From: Neobacillus soli NBRC 102451
Lineage (GTDB): Bacteria; Bacillota; Bacilli; Bacillales; Cytobacillaceae
Length of the DNA stretch: 64,000 bases
Direction of reading: 5' to 3'
Assembly: GCF_001591665.1 (NCBI RefSeq)
Contig: NZ_BCVI01000048.1
Location: 1-64,000, forward strand
Under the pieces are notes generated by a model. It was not told the origin of the DNA. It was given only the letters and a program-made list of their open reading frames with translations, and searched no databases. Positions within the stretch are counted from its first letter, which is position 1, and every line of letters starts with the position of its first letter. Positions 17,110 to 26,062 of the stretch are shown piece after piece. The position numbers and the translations under genes were made by a program.

Positions 17110-18876
17110 ATGTATCCATTATTCAGTCCAAATTATGTTCAGACTCAATTTTTATTCTTAACTGGAAAAGGTGGAGTAGGAAAAACATCAACAGCATGTG
17201 CTACAGCAGTCGCATTAGCTGACAGTGGAAAAAAAGTGTTATTGATTAGTACAGATCCTGCTTCCAACCTACAAGATGTTTTTGGAATCGAATTAACCAG
17301 CAGACCAAAAGCAGTTCCTGCTGTTGAAAATTTATTTGCGAGTAATATTGATCCTGAAAGCTCAGCTAAAGCTTATCGTGAAAGTGTTGTTGGTCCTTAT
17401 CGCGGAGTATTTCCAGAAGCAGTTGTTGCAACAATGGAAGAGCAATTATCAGGTGCTTGCACAGTAGAAATTGCCGCATTCGATGAATTTACTGGTTTTC
17501 TTACCAATAGTGAGATCGTGAATCTTTATGACCATATTATTTTTGATACAGCCCCAACAGGTCATACATTACGCCTTTTGCAGCTTCCTACTGCTTGGAA
17601 TGGATTTTTAGAAGAAAGTACACATGGTGCGTCATGCTTAGGTCCTTTATCTGGATTAGTGGATAAAAAAGAGCTTTATTCAAAAGCTGTATCTGCCCTT
17701 TCTAATCCAGATGAAACTACTTTAATACTAGTATCAAGACCAGATGGTTCATCCCTTTTAGAGGCAGACCGTGCTTCTAAAGAGCTTAAGGGGATCGGTA
17801 TCAAAAACCAAATGCTCATTATTAATGGACTTCTTCAGCAACACAATGAGGATGATGAAGTATCATCGGCTTTTTATCATCGTCAACGAGATGCATTAAC
17901 ACTAATGCCGGAAAATTTAAAAGTGACCATTAAGTACTCGTTACCGTATGTTTCTTATTCTTTAACAGGTGTAGAAAATCTGCGGAATCTATTTAGACCT
18001 TACGAGATTTCTCCAACCGAGTCGTCCTTAGAAAATCAATCAATAAATCTTCCAGGATTAAAAGATGTTATTAATGATTTTTCAGCTAACAAAACTAAGC
18101 TAATTTTTACAATGGGGAAAGGTGGAGTTGGAAAAACAACAGTCGCATCTGCTATTGCTGTTGGTCTAGTTGAAAAAGGACATCGTGTTCATTTAACTAC
18201 AACCGATCCTGCTGCCCACCTTGACTATCAATTCCAAAATGAACAACTGAATCAAAACTTAACGATTAGTTGTGTTAATCCAAAGGTAGAAGTCGAAAAA
18301 TATAAAGCGGATGTAATAGCCAAATCAAGTAAGGACTTAGATGAAGCTGGTCTAGCTTATTTAGTAGAGGATTTAGAATCACCTTGTACAGAAGAAATTG
18401 CCGTTTTTCAAGCTTTTGCTGAAGTAGTAGCTAAATCAGAAAATGAAATTGTCGTCATTGATACAGCTCCTACAGGGCATACATTACTATTATTAGATGC
18501 ATCCCGGTCTTATAGTAGAGAAATTGAAAGGTCAACAGGTGAAGTGCCAGAAAATGCAAAAAAACTACTGCCCCAAATTCGAAATCCAAAAGAAACAGCC
18601 GTGGTTATTGTCACACTTGCGGAAGCGACACCTGTATTAGAGGCATCCAGATTACAAGACGATCTAAGACGAGCTAGTATTATTCCGCAATGGTGGGTAA
18701 TTAATCAAAGTTTATTTGGAACAAATACGAACGATCCTATTTTAAAAGGAAAAGCGATGGCTGAAAAGGAATGGATTCAAGAAGTAAATGAAAACAAAGC
18801 TGAGAAGTGTGCTATTATTCCTTGGTTTCATGAAGAAAAGGTTGGATATGAGATGCTTAAAGATTATATAAATTAA
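17110..18876 (+). CDS. arsA: ArsA arsenite-stimulated ATPase
   Basis: The protein of 588 residues is a tandem duplication: each half has the deviant Walker A GKGGVGKTS/T (near residues 19 and 339) and the signature DTAPTGHTLRLL / DTAPTGHTLLLL. Three metalloid-site cysteines are visible, in SGACTVEIAAFDEF, HGASCLGPLSG and ESPCTEEIAVFQAF. ArsA normally energises ArsB (or Acr3); neither pump is encoded here. ATG at 17110 is favoured because GGAAGAAGGAAG lies just upstream, while the TTG at 17092 lacks one. Confidence 0.94.
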   Translation: MYPLFSPNYVQTQFLFLTGKGGVGKTSTACATAVALADSGKKVLLISTDPASNLQDVFGIELTSRPKAVPAVENLFASNIDPESSAKAYRESVVGPYRGVFPEAVVATMEEQLSGACTVEIAAFDEFTGFLTNSEIVNLYDHIIFDTAPTGHTLRLLQLPTAWNGFLEESTHGASCLGPLSGLVDKKELYSKAVSALSNPDETTLILVSRPDGSSLLEADRASKELKGIGIKNQMLIINGLLQQHNEDDEVSSAFYHRQRDALTLMPENLKVTIKYSLPYVSYSLTGVENLRNLFRPYEISPTESSLENQSINLPGLKDVINDFSANKTKLIFTMGKGGVGKTTVASAIAVGLVEKGHRVHLTTTDPAAHLDYQFQNEQLNQNLTISCVNPKVEVEKYKADVIAKSSKDLDEAGLAYLVEDLESPCTEEIAVFQAFAEVVAKSENEIVVIDTAPTGHTLLLLDASRSYSREIERSTGEVPENAKKLLPQIRNPKETAVVIVTLAEATPVLEASRLQDDLRRASIIPQWWVINQSLFGTNTNDPILKGKAMAEKEWIQEVNENKAEKCAIIPWFHEEKVGYEMLKDYIN

Positions 18877-18890
18877 AGGAGGAACAATAA

Positions 18891-19146
18891 ATGAAAATTA
18901 CTGATGGAGCGAAACAACTATTAGAAAGTTTTTTAAATGAAAAGGGAGCAGAAGGAATTCGTCTATATTCGGTTGCTGGCTGCTGCGGACCACAATTTGC
19001 GATGTCTTTAGACACACCAAATCATTAATGGAATTAAAGTAGCATTCGATTCACAAATGACAGGAACGGACGAATTAACATTAGATAAAGAAGAAAACCA
19101 AGATGGACAAGGATTGGTTCTATTAGGTTCTAATAGCTGTTGTTAA
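18891..19146 (+). pseudogene. HesB/IscA-like protein, frameshifted
   Basis: After AAAGGAGGAACAATAA and ATG the first frame gives ITDGAKQLLESFLNEKGAEG and SVAGCCGPQFAMSLDTPNH, then stops at 19026. The +1 shifted frame continues INGIKVAFDSQMTGTDELTL to LLGSNSCC and a stop at 19144. Rejoined it is about 84 residues, like small HesB/YadR/YfhF proteins. It carries Cys-Cys pairs at two places (AGCCG, SCC) like other genes of this cluster, suggesting metalloid binding rather than Fe-S assembly. It follows arsA by 14 bases. Confidence 0.68.
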
Positions 19147-19241
19147 TTAAAAAAGGTCTCATGCGTTAATTCAGCGACTAAGGAAATTTAATGGAATGAA
19201 CCCATTTTTCCCCATTAAAATTGGTTAAATGGATGGGGGGC

Positions 19242-19658
19242 TTATTGAACTTCCCTTAAGCCCTTCCCATCATGAATCTCTCGAATTCCTTCCTCGCAAA
19301 CCCCAAAAGAACGCCAGGAACAGGTTTCACAGACGACTTGAATATCTGAGGGGATCACATGTTTGCGGATACGGGACTCAATGTCCTCCCATTTCAGAAT
19401 TTGTCCGATTTCAAGACCCATTTTGGCTAAAATAACGGCATCTCTCTCATAGATGTGCTCGTTTTGGCAATGGTATTCACCAGAGTTGGGGTATTTTTCA
19501 CACAACTGATCTGGTCCCTTAACAAACTGAATCAGCGTTTTGGGGTTGTTTCTCAAGGTTCGATGCAAACGCGTCATATTTTCTACGTATTCTTGGGAAT
19601 AGCCCATTCCCCGATAGCCTAGCAGGCAAAAAAGATGATGTCCCCGCAGCTTAAACAT
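19242..19658 (-). CDS. DUF1284 domain protein
   Basis: The 138-residue protein begins FKLRGHHLFCLLGYRGMGYS, the hallmark of DUF1284, and has seven cysteines spread through the chain (LFC, QLCEKYP, YHCQNE, VCETCSWRSFGVCEEGIRE). The pattern suggests metal or iron-sulfur binding; the function of the family is unknown. It converges on the arsenic cluster and is not part of it. Confidence 0.8.
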   Translation of the reverse strand: MFKLRGHHLFCLLGYRGMGYSQEYVENMTRLHRTLRNNPKTLIQFVKGPDQLCEKYPNSGEYHCQNEHIYERDAVILAKMGLEIGQILKWEDIESRIRKHVIPSDIQVVCETCSWRSFGVCEEGIREIHDGKGLREVQ

Positions 19659-20068
19659 AATTCACCCCCAGTTCGATAAATCCCTTTTGGTTTAAAAGTA
19701 AACTAAAATCGTAAATCGGTTAACATATATATTGTGTATCATAACATATGATACCTTATCTATTGGGAACTTTTTAAAAATTACATTTGCAGAAATATCT
19801 TAAAAATTAGATCCGATTATGTTATAAAATAGGGGAATATATTGATAGATTATATGTTTAGATGTGCATACCTTAGAGAACCATGCTTATTTAATTTAGA
19901 ACAAGCAAGATAATATGAATCAAATTACCGAAAAAAGGCAATGGCAATTTCAACTAATCAACGAAAAGAGGGTTAAGTAAATTTTATCTAAAAAGAAAAA
20001 ATATATGGATAAAAATGTTAAAATAATTAAGGGACATTTAAATTAACTCAATTTGAAAGGAAGGTACC
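19659..20068. other. AT-rich intergenic region
   Basis: It is shared upstream sequence of two divergent genes with several TATAAT-like elements. No palindrome strong enough to call and no further gene are seen. Confidence 0.5.
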
Positions 20069-20656
20069 ATGAAGAAAATTCTCTTGAAATATATGTCTGA
20101 CTTTACTTCACTTAGCGAAGAGGAACAGCAGGCAATCTCTGAAAGTTTACGAATTGATGAATATAAAAAAGGAAAATACTTTCTTAGACAAGGAGAACTT
20201 TCCGCCATTAAATGTTATTTCGTATTAATGGGGTGTGTCAGGCAGTTTTTTATAGATGAATCAGGTAAAGAGGTCACATCAAATTTTTTTACAGAAGAAC
20301 AAGCTATTCCAATTATCAACGAACAGAAACAAAATGATTTATCAAAGTATTCATTATTATGTGTCGAAGACTGCATATTAGTAGTTGGCGAGGTTGATTC
20401 TGAAAAAACGATGTTTAACAAATACCCAAAACTGGAAACCATGATACGCAAAATGATGGAGATAAACCTTGGTGAAATACAAGAACAATTCGGAGAATTT
20501 ATTAATTCTTCTCCTGAAGAACGCTACGAATCCATTTTAAGGAATCGACCTCAGTTAGTTGACCGTGTACCACAGCATCAATTGGCTAGTTATCTTGGAA
20601 TCACTCCTGAGTCATTAAGTAGAATAAAAAAGCGAATTAATAAAAATAAATTTTAA
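20069..20656 (+). CDS. Crp/Fnr-family regulator
   Basis: The 195-residue protein has a cyclic-nucleotide-binding fold (about residues 15-125: EYKKGKYFLRQGE, VLMGCVRQFFIDESGKEVTSNFF) and a short C-terminal helix-turn-helix, RVPQHQLASYLGITPESLSRIKKRI (about 165-190). The cAMP-contact Arg is not evident and there is no Fnr-type cysteine cluster, so the signal is unknown. This subgroup (YeiL/Btr-like) often regulates an adjacent gene; the reductase at 20865 lies 210 bases downstream, behind two palindromes. Confidence 0.85.
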   Translation: MKKILLKYMSDFTSLSEEEQQAISESLRIDEYKKGKYFLRQGELSAIKCYFVLMGCVRQFFIDESGKEVTSNFFTEEQAIPIINEQKQNDLSKYSLLCVEDCILVVGEVDSEKTMFNKYPKLETMIRKMMEINLGEIQEQFGEFINSSPEERYESILRNRPQLVDRVPQHQLASYLGITPESLSRIKKRINKNKF

Positions 20657-20749
20657 AATAGATGTCATCCACATTTCGCAATCTTCCCTCCTCTAAGCAG
20701 CATCCAAATTGTAATAACCACCATAAAAAAAACTCTAAAGTCTCTAGAA

Positions 20750-20765
20750 ATTAACTTAAGTTAAT
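20750..20765. promoter_or_regulatory. 16-base palindrome before the reductase gene
   Basis: ATTAACTTAAGTTAAT is a perfect palindrome. It is a plausible operator for the Crp-like regulator just upstream, by position only. Confidence 0.4.
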
Positions 20766-20780
20766 GAAAGGTTTTAATCC

Positions 20781-20812
20781 CCTTGTTATTATTAATTAAA
20801 ATTAAAACAAGG
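20781..20812. promoter_or_regulatory. Inverted repeat CCTTGTT / AACAAGG
   Basis: Perfect 7-base arms are separated by 18 AT-only bases, 53 bases before the reductase start. The spacing fits a dimeric regulator site better than a terminator. Confidence 0.35.
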
Positions 20813-20864
20813 AAATTTTATTTTTAAAAGCCTTTTATTTTAAAGAAAATTGGAGGGAGTTTTT

Positions 20865-21833
20865 ATGAAAGCAATAGTTTGTGATAAATATGGTTCACCC
20901 GATGTACTTGAATTAAAAGAGATAAAAAAACCTTTACCCACCGAGAATCAAGTATTGGTTAGAGTTTATACAGCATCCTTGAACTTTGGTAACTTGGTTC
21001 TTTTGAAAGGCAAACCTTTCTTAGCCCGCTTTGCCTTCGGACTAACGAGACCAAAATACTCCATACCAGGAGGTGACATAGCTGGTACAGTTGAAGCTGT
21101 TGGTAAAGACGTTAAGCTATTTAAAGCAGGTGATGAAGTATTTGGCGACCTATCTGGTTGTGGCTGGGGCGGTTTTGCTGAATATGTAACTGTCCCCGAA
21201 TATGCTTTAGCCTTAAAGCCAACCAATATTTCCTTCGAGGAAGCTGCTGCGGCACCTATGGCAGGTGTGACTGCCTTACAGGGACTACGTGATAAAGGTA
21301 AGATTAAATCGGGACAGAAGGTATTAATTTATGGGGCATCTGGTGGTGTCGGTACTTTCGCGGTACAAATTGCCAAATCATTTGGGGCTGAAGTAACAGG
21401 TGTATGTAGTACAAGAAATTTAGAGATATTGCGTTCAATTGGAGCCGACCATATTATTGATTATACAAAAAAGGATTTCACCCAAGATGATGAGTGTTAC
21501 GATTTGATTCTTGGTGTGAACGGTTCTAATTCCATTTCAGCATATAAACGTGTACTAAAACCATATGGGAATTTTGTTCACGTGGGAGGTTCCGAATCCC
21601 AATATTTTCAAACATTATTTCTTGGTCCTTTTATTTCAATGACTGGAAGCAAGAAAATAAGTAATCTGTTACAAAGAGCAAACCAAAAAGACCTAAATTA
21701 TGTAAAAGAATTACTTGAGACTGGCAAAGTAAAACCAATAATTGATAAACGGTATAAGTTAAGTGAAATAACTGAAGCATTCAAATATTTTCAGGAAGGT
21801 CACGCTCAAGGAAAAGTGGTAATTACTGTATAA
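20865..21833 (+). CDS. Zinc-free medium-chain reductase (quinone oxidoreductase-like)
   Basis: The 322-residue protein of the MDR family has the catalytic GroES-like half (KAIVCDKYGSPDVLELKEI) and the NADPH-binding loop YGASGGVGTFAVQIAK, with a substrate domain ending EGHAQGKVVITV. The structural and catalytic zinc cysteines of alcohol dehydrogenases are absent, so it is of the quinone oxidoreductase/enoyl reductase type. ATG at 20865 follows TTGGAGGGAG. Confidence 0.85.
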   Translation: MKAIVCDKYGSPDVLELKEIKKPLPTENQVLVRVYTASLNFGNLVLLKGKPFLARFAFGLTRPKYSIPGGDIAGTVEAVGKDVKLFKAGDEVFGDLSGCGWGGFAEYVTVPEYALALKPTNISFEEAAAAPMAGVTALQGLRDKGKIKSGQKVLIYGASGGVGTFAVQIAKSFGAEVTGVCSTRNLEILRSIGADHIIDYTKKDFTQDDECYDLILGVNGSNSISAYKRVLKPYGNFVHVGGSESQYFQTLFLGPFISMTGSKKISNLLQRANQKDLNYVKELLETGKVKPIIDKRYKLSEITEAFKYFQEGHAQGKVVITV

Positions 21834-21865
21834 TTTATATCTGACATTAAAAACCCCTTAATCAT

Positions 21866-22422
21866 TCCTAAGCTATGCGATGATATCCGATTCCTTTATA
21901 AATTGGAGAGGGATGCAAACCTCCGGAGGCCGACGGATTAAGCGATCATTATTTATTGATACAACTAGTATTTCATTTTGTACCGAGGAGATGATAAGGA
22001 AATTTAATACAATCGACTTTCTCTCGGACTATATGATTGATCGGGAACATGAAATTGAAGAGTACAATACGAAGAACGATATTAATCGAAGCAATCCAGT
22101 CAATGGAAGGGCCCTAACCAATATCGGTGTATTACGGGCGGATATCAACAACTACATTCAAAATCATCCCGGAATCAACCAAGAAATGACCTTATTAGTT
22201 AGACAATTAGCACCAACAGAACACGGGCTGCCACTAGAAATCTATGCATTTTCAAATGATATAAGTTGGGCAGTATACGAATCGGTACAAGCGGATATCT
22301 TTGATCATCTTTTCGCCGTAGCCCAAGAGTTTGGCCTTCGCTTATTCCAGAATCCATCTGGTCATGATTTGAAAACGATGGTGGATGAATCAAGAAGAGA
22401 AGTAATGAAAGGTAGGACCTAG
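21866..22422 (+). pseudogene. Duplicated 3' part of the MscS-type channel gene
   Basis: From about 21866 the sequence is near-identical to 26769-27325, the last third of the intact channel gene (SDSFINWRGMQ, GGRRIKRSLFID, MTLLVRQLAPTEHGLPLEIYAF). The membrane segments and pore are missing and there is no ribosome site for the ATG at 21880, so this is not a functional gene. Homology continues through the stop and into the REP-like palindrome, and ends at that palindrome's T-run. Confidence 0.85.
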
Positions 22423-22429
22423 TGCTCTA

Positions 22430-22486
22430 GGGTCAGACCACCGCCGTGCTAACGCTTTAGCGCGCTGGGGGTCTGACCCTTTTTTC
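22430..22486 (+). repeat. REP-like palindrome, full copy after the channel fragment
   Basis: GGTCAGACCACCGCCGTGC, AACGCTTTAGC centre, GCGCTGGGGGTCTGACCC and T-run. It corresponds to the copy at 27332 after the intact gene. Confidence 0.7.
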
Positions 22487-22493
22487 TGATCAA

Positions 22494-23048
22494 ATGTTTG
22501 AACTTAAAAAGAAAGGGAAAATAGTGCGTTTACGTGCCATACGATTTACTCTGGACTCGGGCGAAAAAGAGCTGCTCATCACCAATATAGAAGATGTAGA
22601 ACTTGGAATACAGGATTTTAAAACACTATATTTTAAACGCTGGGGGATTGAAACGAAATATGATGAATTAAAAAATAAGCTTCAAATTCAAAAGTTCACA
22701 GGTGATACTCCACTTTCCATCGAGCAGGATTTTTATGCGACGATGTTCCTTACAAATATGGCCGCGCTTATTAAACAAGAGGCTGATGAGATGATTGCCA
22801 AAGAACAAAAAGGAAAGGATTTAACCTATGAATACATGGTTAATAACAAACTTTTAATTGGCAAACTAAAAAATAATTTAATAGATTTAATTTTGGAGAA
22901 AAGCGCAAGGCGACGAAAAAAGCTATACAAGCGGATTCTGGGTGAAATTGAAAGGAATCGAACTCCAATAAGACCTGGAAGAAGTTTCAACCGTGTCAAA
23001 GGATTAAGGGCTAATAAAAATGGATTGATCCACAAGGCAGCCCTTTAA
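22494..23048 (+). pseudogene. IS4-family transposase, 3' fragment
   Basis: The 184 codons encode the C-terminal part of a DDE transposase with the Y-R-E-K signature, YFKRWGIETKYDELK (about residues 47-61), followed by a basic region ending FNRVKGLRANKNGL. The N-terminal half with the two catalytic aspartates is missing, and the frame begins directly after the REP-like repeat at 22430. The fragment was probably cut by the event that placed the duplicated channel end here. Confidence 0.78.
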
Positions 23049-23228
23049 GGTTTGAAAATAAAAATAGAATTCCAAGGGTGTGTAAAAAAAAGGAAGTCAT
23101 ACCCCGGGCATCCTATTGCCTTTTTTTAGGTCAGTATCAAAGTCAGTTTGTTAATATTCCCCATTATCTACCCCCAGTGGTGGATGGAATTTGGCATTTG
23201 TTAATTATTTGAAACTTGTCTTGATGAC

Positions 23229-23250
23229 ATTGGGTCTGACCCCAATTTTT
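23229..23250. repeat. REP-like palindrome, half copy
   Basis: TTGGGTCTGACCCCAATTTTT, a short palindrome from the same family. Confidence 0.5.
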
Positions 23251-23285
23251 CAAAGAGTTTGCGACATTTATAGTAAAACATTGAA

Positions 23286-23326
23286 AAAAACAGCGGTCTT
23301 CTTTATAGAAGAATACCGCTGTTTTT
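23286..23326. terminator. Bidirectional terminator after the nucleotidase gene
   Basis: AAAAACAGCGGT (23286-23297) pairs with ACCGCTGTTTTT (23315-23326), extended inside by TCTTC/GAAGA. A-run and T-run flank the stem, so it works on both strands and ends the minus-strand gene at 23336. Confidence 0.85.
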
Positions 23327-23335
23327 CTGTCTAAA

Positions 23336-25480
23336 CTAACTTGCTTTTAAGGTTTGGGACGCTTCTCCGTTGATCGCTGTTCGATGTTCAATTATGTATT
23401 GAAGCATAGACATGATTTCTTTTTTATCCACTTCCTCCAAGTGTTTTTCTGGGAGTTGGCTAATACGCAAGTAGATTTTTTCTAGAGATTGATAAGCTTT
23501 ATTTTCCTTATCTTTTTCAAACGTTTTAATCACGTCTTCCAATTGAGCGATAAGGGATGTTTTGATTCCATTATTACCCTTTGCTTGTTTCACTAAAGTA
23601 ACTGTATTTTCGATTGTCGCAGCTGTAATAAATACTTCAAGGGTTTTCGTCGCCGAAACATTATGCACTTTATCGATTGCACGGTATTGAATAGAGTTTT
23701 TACCCGCTTTATTTACAGTAAGCCCTTTGTCATACCGGTTCCAAGTGACACCCTTATCAAGGCTATACTCAATACGCGAAACACCAATACCTGCATCTGT
23801 TGCTGCCAAGGCTATTGTAACATCATGAAGATAGGACCCATCTCTGAAGTCGGCCGCAGGTAATTGCGCATCCGCTAGTTCAGGCGCTTTGGTATCTTCC
23901 GATATTCTTCCTTCCGCTGCATAATGGATTGGCCCATTAATGCTTTTCACGAAATTTACAGTGGCTTGTAAATCTTCAGGTCCTTGAATTGGTTTTTTGC
24001 CATATTGGCGAATTTTATATTTATCAGTCGCATGTTCGTACATATAATTGTTGACCGTAAGTGAATACGTCTTATTTTTATCAATTGGCGTTCCATCTGG
24101 AAGATAGATGTTCACTACTTTGTTTGTTGCACTATTCCAAGTATAAGAGAAACCGCCAATGGAAACGTCCGGTCCATAGGATGAAATTTGAGCATTTAAA
24201 ATCGGTTCCAATGCAGACCCTGGAATCGTGACACTAACCAAAGTGTTATTAAAGGGCTGGATATTGAAAAGATTCTCCCAAGTAATTTCGCCTTTGCCGA
24301 GAACGTCACGGATTCCTCCACCATTCATTAACGCAAAATCAGACTTCATTTCATAATTCATTCCGTCTGCAATCAAGTTACCTAGCGCATTGTCACCAAT
24401 GATACCTTTTATCGGATAGCCGCCATCCATTGGAACTGCAGCAAAACCAACTACTTCTTTTAATATGGGTCCAACCAATTCATGATATTTGGCTAAAATA
24501 GCACTGACTTTAGGATCGGGAGTTACGCCTTGTTGAATAACTTCAACAATTACCGCTTGTTTTTCAACAATATCACCTGTCACAGGATCAATTTTCAAAT
24601 CAATGTCTGCAAAAGCTTTTCCATATTCCCAAGCTTGGACAATTAGCTTGTTGTCTACGATCGCATTAAGTTTCACATGGTTATGGGCAGCAATAATAAC
24701 ATCTACCTCGTCATCTACGCTCTTCGCTAATTTGGCAATTTGACCTGTTGCCGTTTCGCCGCTTTGATCTCCGGGAACATGAGCTAAAACGACAATTGCT
24801 TTAATTCCTTGCGCTTTTAGCTCTGCCGTATATTTATTAACCGCAGCTGCTTCGTCCGTGAAACGAATATCCTTAATTCCAGTAGCCATCACCATATTGG
24901 GTGTTTCAACCGTGGCTACACCAATAAAGCCTATTTTTACACCAGCCACTTCTTTAATGGCATATGGATCAAATACTAGCTTTCCAGTATCTTTGTATTC
25001 CACATTAGCAGCAACAACTGGAAAGTTCATCCCTTTATATCCTTTTGTGCCGTTTGGATGGTCACCGCCATGCACCATCCGAAGGAGTTCTTGTGTACCT
25101 TCATCAAATTCGTGGTTCCCCACAGTCCCTACATCGAATCCTATCGCATGCATGATTTCAACAGTTGGTTCATCTTTAAGCAAGGCTGAAACTGGAGAGC
25201 TTCCACCAATCATATCTCCGGAATGGATAATAAGCGTGTTATTTGGATTGGTTGCTTTACGAGCTTTTAAGTAAGTAGCCAAATAATCTGCGCGTCCATA
25301 ATTCTCATTATTAACTGTTCCTGTTACATCAATTTTTCCATGTAAATCGTTTACAGAAAGCAATTTAACAGACAAAGTGTCTTCTGCATGCGCACGAATG
25401 GAAATACTAGAGAAGATTGGTAGAACCAGCGCAGCAATAACTAGTAAATGTAAAAACCTCTTAAAAAATTCTTTTCTCAT
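23336..25480 (-). CDS. Secreted 5'-nucleotidase / cyclic phosphodiesterase
   Basis: The 714-residue protein starts with a signal peptide (MRKEFFKRFLHLLVIAALVLP, cut near AHA-ED). The metallophosphatase domain (about 37-270) has the metal motifs DLHG, SGDMIGGS, GNHEFD and AHNH; the 5'-nucleotidase C-terminal domain (about 330-490) has MNGGGIRD and the FN..L segment. A beta-sandwich repeat (about 540-610) and a helical FIMAH-like tail follow. There is no LPXTG anchor. It should release phosphate from nucleotides outside the cell. ATG at 25480 is preferred, since the TTG at 25495 is part of the TTGAGGAGTGA ribosome site. Confidence 0.88.
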   Translation of the reverse strand: MRKEFFKRFLHLLVIAALVLPIFSSISIRAHAEDTLSVKLLSVNDLHGKIDVTGTVNNENYGRADYLATYLKARKATNPNNTLIIHSGDMIGGSSPVSALLKDEPTVEIMHAIGFDVGTVGNHEFDEGTQELLRMVHGGDHPNGTKGYKGMNFPVVAANVEYKDTGKLVFDPYAIKEVAGVKIGFIGVATVETPNMVMATGIKDIRFTDEAAAVNKYTAELKAQGIKAIVVLAHVPGDQSGETATGQIAKLAKSVDDEVDVIIAAHNHVKLNAIVDNKLIVQAWEYGKAFADIDLKIDPVTGDIVEKQAVIVEVIQQGVTPDPKVSAILAKYHELVGPILKEVVGFAAVPMDGGYPIKGIIGDNALGNLIADGMNYEMKSDFALMNGGGIRDVLGKGEITWENLFNIQPFNNTLVSVTIPGSALEPILNAQISSYGPDVSIGGFSYTWNSATNKVVNIYLPDGTPIDKNKTYSLTVNNYMYEHATDKYKIRQYGKKPIQGPEDLQATVNFVKSINGPIHYAAEGRISEDTKAPELADAQLPAADFRDGSYLHDVTIALAATDAGIGVSRIEYSLDKGVTWNRYDKGLTVNKAGKNSIQYRAIDKVHNVSATKTLEVFITAATIENTVTLVKQAKGNNGIKTSLIAQLEDVIKTFEKDKENKAYQSLEKIYLRISQLPEKHLEEVDKKEIMSMLQYIIEHRTAINGEASQTLKAS

Positions 25481-26062
25481 TATTTCACTCCTCAATGTAT
25501 ATGATGACGACTCTATTATAATCTGAGAAATTATCTAGAATATTAAGCTAATGTAAATCTTCAACAAAACAGTTATTCTCTCCTAGTCCTTTGATCCAAG
25601 ATTAGTTCAGTAGACCTGCTTCTGGTTCATCCGAAATGACGATAACAGATACTTAAGATGGTGAACCATGGTCTTAAGAAAAAACTCTTAACTTTTGGTG
25701 CCTGACCCCCGTTACGCTAAGAATTAGGTAACAGAGAGAATTGAAAAGGTGACCAGAGGGAGGGTTCCTCTGGTTTTTTCCGTTGATCAAAAACCATAAG
25801 GATCCACTGCATGGAAGAGGGTGGAATTAAGGTGAGAGAGATGGGGATAATGTAGGAAAGAGATATTGACTTATCCGAACTATAAAGGGAAATTTATAGA
25901 TCATTAAAGAATATGGAAACCCCTGAAATGTTGTTAGATCAACGTTTCTTTGGTTTTTTTGAATGTAAAGAATAAGATAGGAAAAAGGCTCTATAGAATC
26001 TTCCCTATGGCTTTCTGTTATAATAATAAATATATTAAAATAATATCAAGGGAGAAGAATAT
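25481..26062. other. Intergenic region with orphan terminators
   Basis: It holds a half REP-like palindrome (25697-25720), a clean terminator hairpin ACCAGAGG/CCTCTGGT with T-run (25752-25779) and a second weaker hairpin with T-run (25916-25960), all on the plus strand with no gene in front of them. A gene was probably lost here. Confidence 0.5.
25697..25720. repeat. REP-like palindrome, half copy
   Basis: GGTGCCTGACCCCCGTTACGC: the left half of the family. Confidence 0.5.

Noticed and set aside
21880..22422. Separate functional gene for a soluble MscS-like domain
   Set aside because: No ribosome site or promoter, and the sequence is a truncated duplicate of the gene at 26063.
23663..23863. 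Open frame opposite the nucleotidase gene, and similar antisense frames at 24858 and 5285
   Set aside because: They lie fully inside strongly supported genes on the other strand, have no ribosome sites and show no protein-like features.
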